Source: Timema cristinae
Lineage: Eukaryota > Arthropoda > Insecta > Phasmatodea > Timematidae
DNA: 64,000 bases
Direction: 5' to 3'
Assembly (NCBI GenBank): GCA_039000515.1
Contig: JBCFYV010000935.1
Location: 63,591,604-63,655,603 of the forward strand
Made by a program: the position numbers and the translations under genes
Shown: positions 62,041-64,000 of the stretch, in pieces
Numbering within the stretch: position 1 is the stretch's first letter
How the letters are laid out: each line of letters begins with the position of its first letter
The notes under the pieces: generated by a model
Database searches by the model: none
What the model saw: the letters and a program-made list of their open reading frames with translations, nothing else
Told to the model about the DNA's origin: nothing

Positions 62041-62044
62041 TACC

Positions 62045-62480
62045 TTCCACTTCGCGTCTTACTAACCGCACAGGTTAGAGTCGTACGTACCCAGGTCAAA
62101 TAGCGTTCAAGTCTAAGGATTTGCTAGTCGATGGTGCCCAACCAATTATGTTTACAATTCCTTCTATTCGAGTCTACGGTGCCCAATTATGTTTACAATT
62201 AACTTCTCTTAGAATTTACAGTGCCCAATATACCTGTTTACATTTCCTTCTTTTAGAGTCGACGGTGCACATTTAACCCGTTTACCATTCCTTCTAGTTA
62301 AGTCGACAGTGCTCAATCCACCAATACCTCACATAAAAAATGTCCGATCTACCCCCCTCCTAGTGTATAGACCACGAATTTACGTGGGGGAATCATTTAG
62401 GGAAAAAAAACGCCTCGGTAAACCCGTCCAGGATTCGAAAACAGGACAATACGAGATTGACGCTTTTGTCAGTTTACCGA
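62045..62480 (-). mobile_element. SINE family 2, degraded, containing a 44-bp tandem repeat
   Basis: Tail complement CGCGTCTTACTAACCGCACA at 62053 and body/B box ATTTACGTGGGGGAATCATT, CGTCCAGGATTCGAAAACAG at 62378-62445. Between them, 62127-62320 holds about 4.5 diverged copies of a ~44-bp unit (GTCGACGGTGCCCAATTATG then TTTACAATTCCTTCT). Confidence 0.6.
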
Positions 62481-62499
62481 AAGGTGATTCGACACGCCC

Positions 62500-63180
62500 C
62501 TTCTCTCCCTTTTGACGCTAATGAACACGCTTACCTTAATATAAAAGGGATGACTCGCTAATTGGAGTTAAAATTAAAAAAAAAAAGAGCAATCTTATTA
62601 ACTTCTGTCAGCAGCGACTACCGCTTACTAGTTCATTCATTAATATTCAGGACGAGTTTACGGAAGTTGCTATCAGTTTGACCTGAGATTCAATTAGTTT
62701 CGTAATCAATTTTGTGGGGGGGTGGCGGAGGGGAAGGAGGACAAGCCAATAGAATCTTATCTAAAATTAAAAATATTATTCTATCAGTTACAAGACAAAG
62801 ATATCAGAATGTAGTATAAATACAATTATTTTGAGAAAGAGAGAGAGAAATTAGAAACTTCCGAAACAAACAAATTATAATAAAATCTCATTAGCGTTCA
62901 CAATCATTGTCGGTCGACAGGTGAATTAATTGTCGGACTCTCTCACAGCTCTGGTATTTTATTTCCCTTATTTAGTAATAATGCATTTTGATTGAAAACT
63001 AATGGGAAGGAGTGTTTGTTAATTGCCCGCTTGGCTACGCTGTAGTTAAAGTTTGTGTGTGTAGACATAAACAAATGACTAGCACCGGTGCGTGTGCGAT
63101 AGATAGAGGTGACATAATATGTATTCCTCCGTCCGGTATGTATGGTCTCATCTAGACAAACAGGAACTTTTTATTTTAAC
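62500..63180. other. Appl intron 2, nothing recognised
   Basis: AT-rich sequence without recognised elements or exons. Confidence 0.4.
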
Positions 63181-63310
63181 AGTTGGAGAGACAGCGAGTG
63201 ACCGGTAAACAGGGTAGAGTCAGGGAATTTGATCAACTATGTGGAATTTTCACATATTCACTAAAAAAAAGATGCTCAAATTTACATAATAATACATACA
63301 TACATACAGT

Positions 63311-63585
63311 GACCTGGTGGTCTAGGGTAAGGTGTCAACTTCTATGCTGGCGGCTGGTTCAATCCTCGTCCCGCAAAGATTTATCTGATTACCAAACCCT
63401 TACTTCACCTCTGACAAGACATTTTGTGAATGTGAGGAATGCCAGGTCTCCACCGTGGTTCGATTCCACGTTAAACTGTAGGTCCTTCATTTCATCTCAC
63501 AATCACCTACCATTACACATTAGCGTAAGTGCGTATAACCGAACGGGTAGTAAGACGCGTGCTGATATAAAATAATAATAATAAT
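63311..63585 (+). mobile_element. SINE family 1 copy with many single-base deletions
   Basis: Same subfamily as 50461-50733, but bases are missing at many runs: CTAGGGTAAGG for CTAGGGGTAAGG, GTTCGATTCC for GTTCGGATTCC, ATAACCGAAC for ATAACCCGAAC, GACGCGTGCT for GACGCGGTGCT. It is inserted into or next to a CATA microsatellite. Confidence 0.9.
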
Positions 63586-63589
63586 ACAT

Positions 63590-63772
63590 ACATACATACA
63601 TACATACACATATACATACATACACACACATACATACATACATAATACATATATACATACATACATACATACAACATAATACATACATACATATATACAT
63701 ACATATATACATACATACACACACATATAACATACATACATATATATCATACATACATACATACATACATAC
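63590..63772 (+). repeat. (CATA)n microsatellite, tail of a minus-strand retrotransposon
   Basis: Interrupted CATA/CACA repeats ending exactly where the family F 3' end begins. Confidence 0.92.
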
Positions 63773-63905
63773 GCCGTGCCCTTACGGGGTAGGCAAGAAA
63801 CTGTTCCTATAACTTAAAAAACAGCTCCGTACTTAATCCATCCCTATCTTTGCATACTCCCTTCGCTAAACAACATCCGTACACCCCCGACATGGCCACA
63901 CATTT
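63773..63905 (-). mobile_element. Non-LTR retrotransposon 3' fragment (family F)
   Basis: GCCGTGCCCTTACGGGGTAG then GCAAGAAACTGTTCCTATAA, CTTAATCCATCCCTATCTTT and GCATACTCCCTTCGC are the reverse complement of the family F end (GGCAAGAAAC, CTTAATCCATCC = WRKLVRMD stop region). Confidence 0.82.
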
Positions 63906-64000
63906 ATATCCGTTTAATTTTCGGCCTGAAGGAACTGGGTATTGTGTCTATTTTAGTATCAAGCTAGTTTGTAAGTCATGCGTTTATAAAAATCAATATT

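Overview
This is a nuclear, intron-rich, AT-rich animal genome window with no sign of bacterial organisation (no operons, ribosome binding sites or CRISPR). The protein families and gene architecture fit an arthropod, possibly an insect or crustacean; the species cannot be fixed from the sequence. Only about 2.1 kb of the 64 kb is recognisable host coding exon. Most of the rest is introns filled with tRNA-derived SINEs, broken non-LTR retrotransposons, small DNA transposons, minisatellites and microsatellites.

Three host genes can be assembled exon by exon, and reading phase matches at every junction. (1) Plus strand, 2199-11524: the C-terminal CUB domains of a cubilin-like endocytic receptor, seven exons, entering from the left of the window. 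(2) Minus strand, 22241-12574: a complete nine-exon prostaglandin reductase 1 / leukotriene B4 12-hydroxydehydrogenase-like gene (about 336 aa) that converges on gene 1. (3) Plus strand, 32101 onward: the first two coding exons of an amyloid precursor protein-like gene (Appl), a signal-peptide exon and the start of the E1 growth-factor-like domain, separated by a 27.2-kb intron; the gene continues past the right edge.

Layout: 0-12 kb cubilin-like exons with a 29-bp minisatellite directly before one splice acceptor; 12.5-22.3 kb the reductase gene with retrotransposon and SINE insertions and a 62-bp tandem array in its introns; 22.3-32 kb largely exon-free, with a pogo-like MITE and other repeats; 32.1-59.4 kb Appl intron 1, packed with SINEs and containing a promoter-like CRE/CCAAT cluster near 53.3 kb; 59.4-64 kb Appl exon 2, then a 46-copy, 40-bp tandem array made from the exon end plus its 5' splice site, then more repeats.

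The most notable observation is that two unrelated genes carry minisatellites built from splice-site sequence: tandem 5' splice sites after Appl exon 2, and tandem pyrimidine-tract/CAG units before a cubilin-like exon. Two SINE families with different tRNA heads share one 3' tail. Single-base homopolymer losses in two otherwise intact genes, and a deletion-riddled repeat at 3.2-4.1 kb, suggest uncorrected long-read consensus errors.
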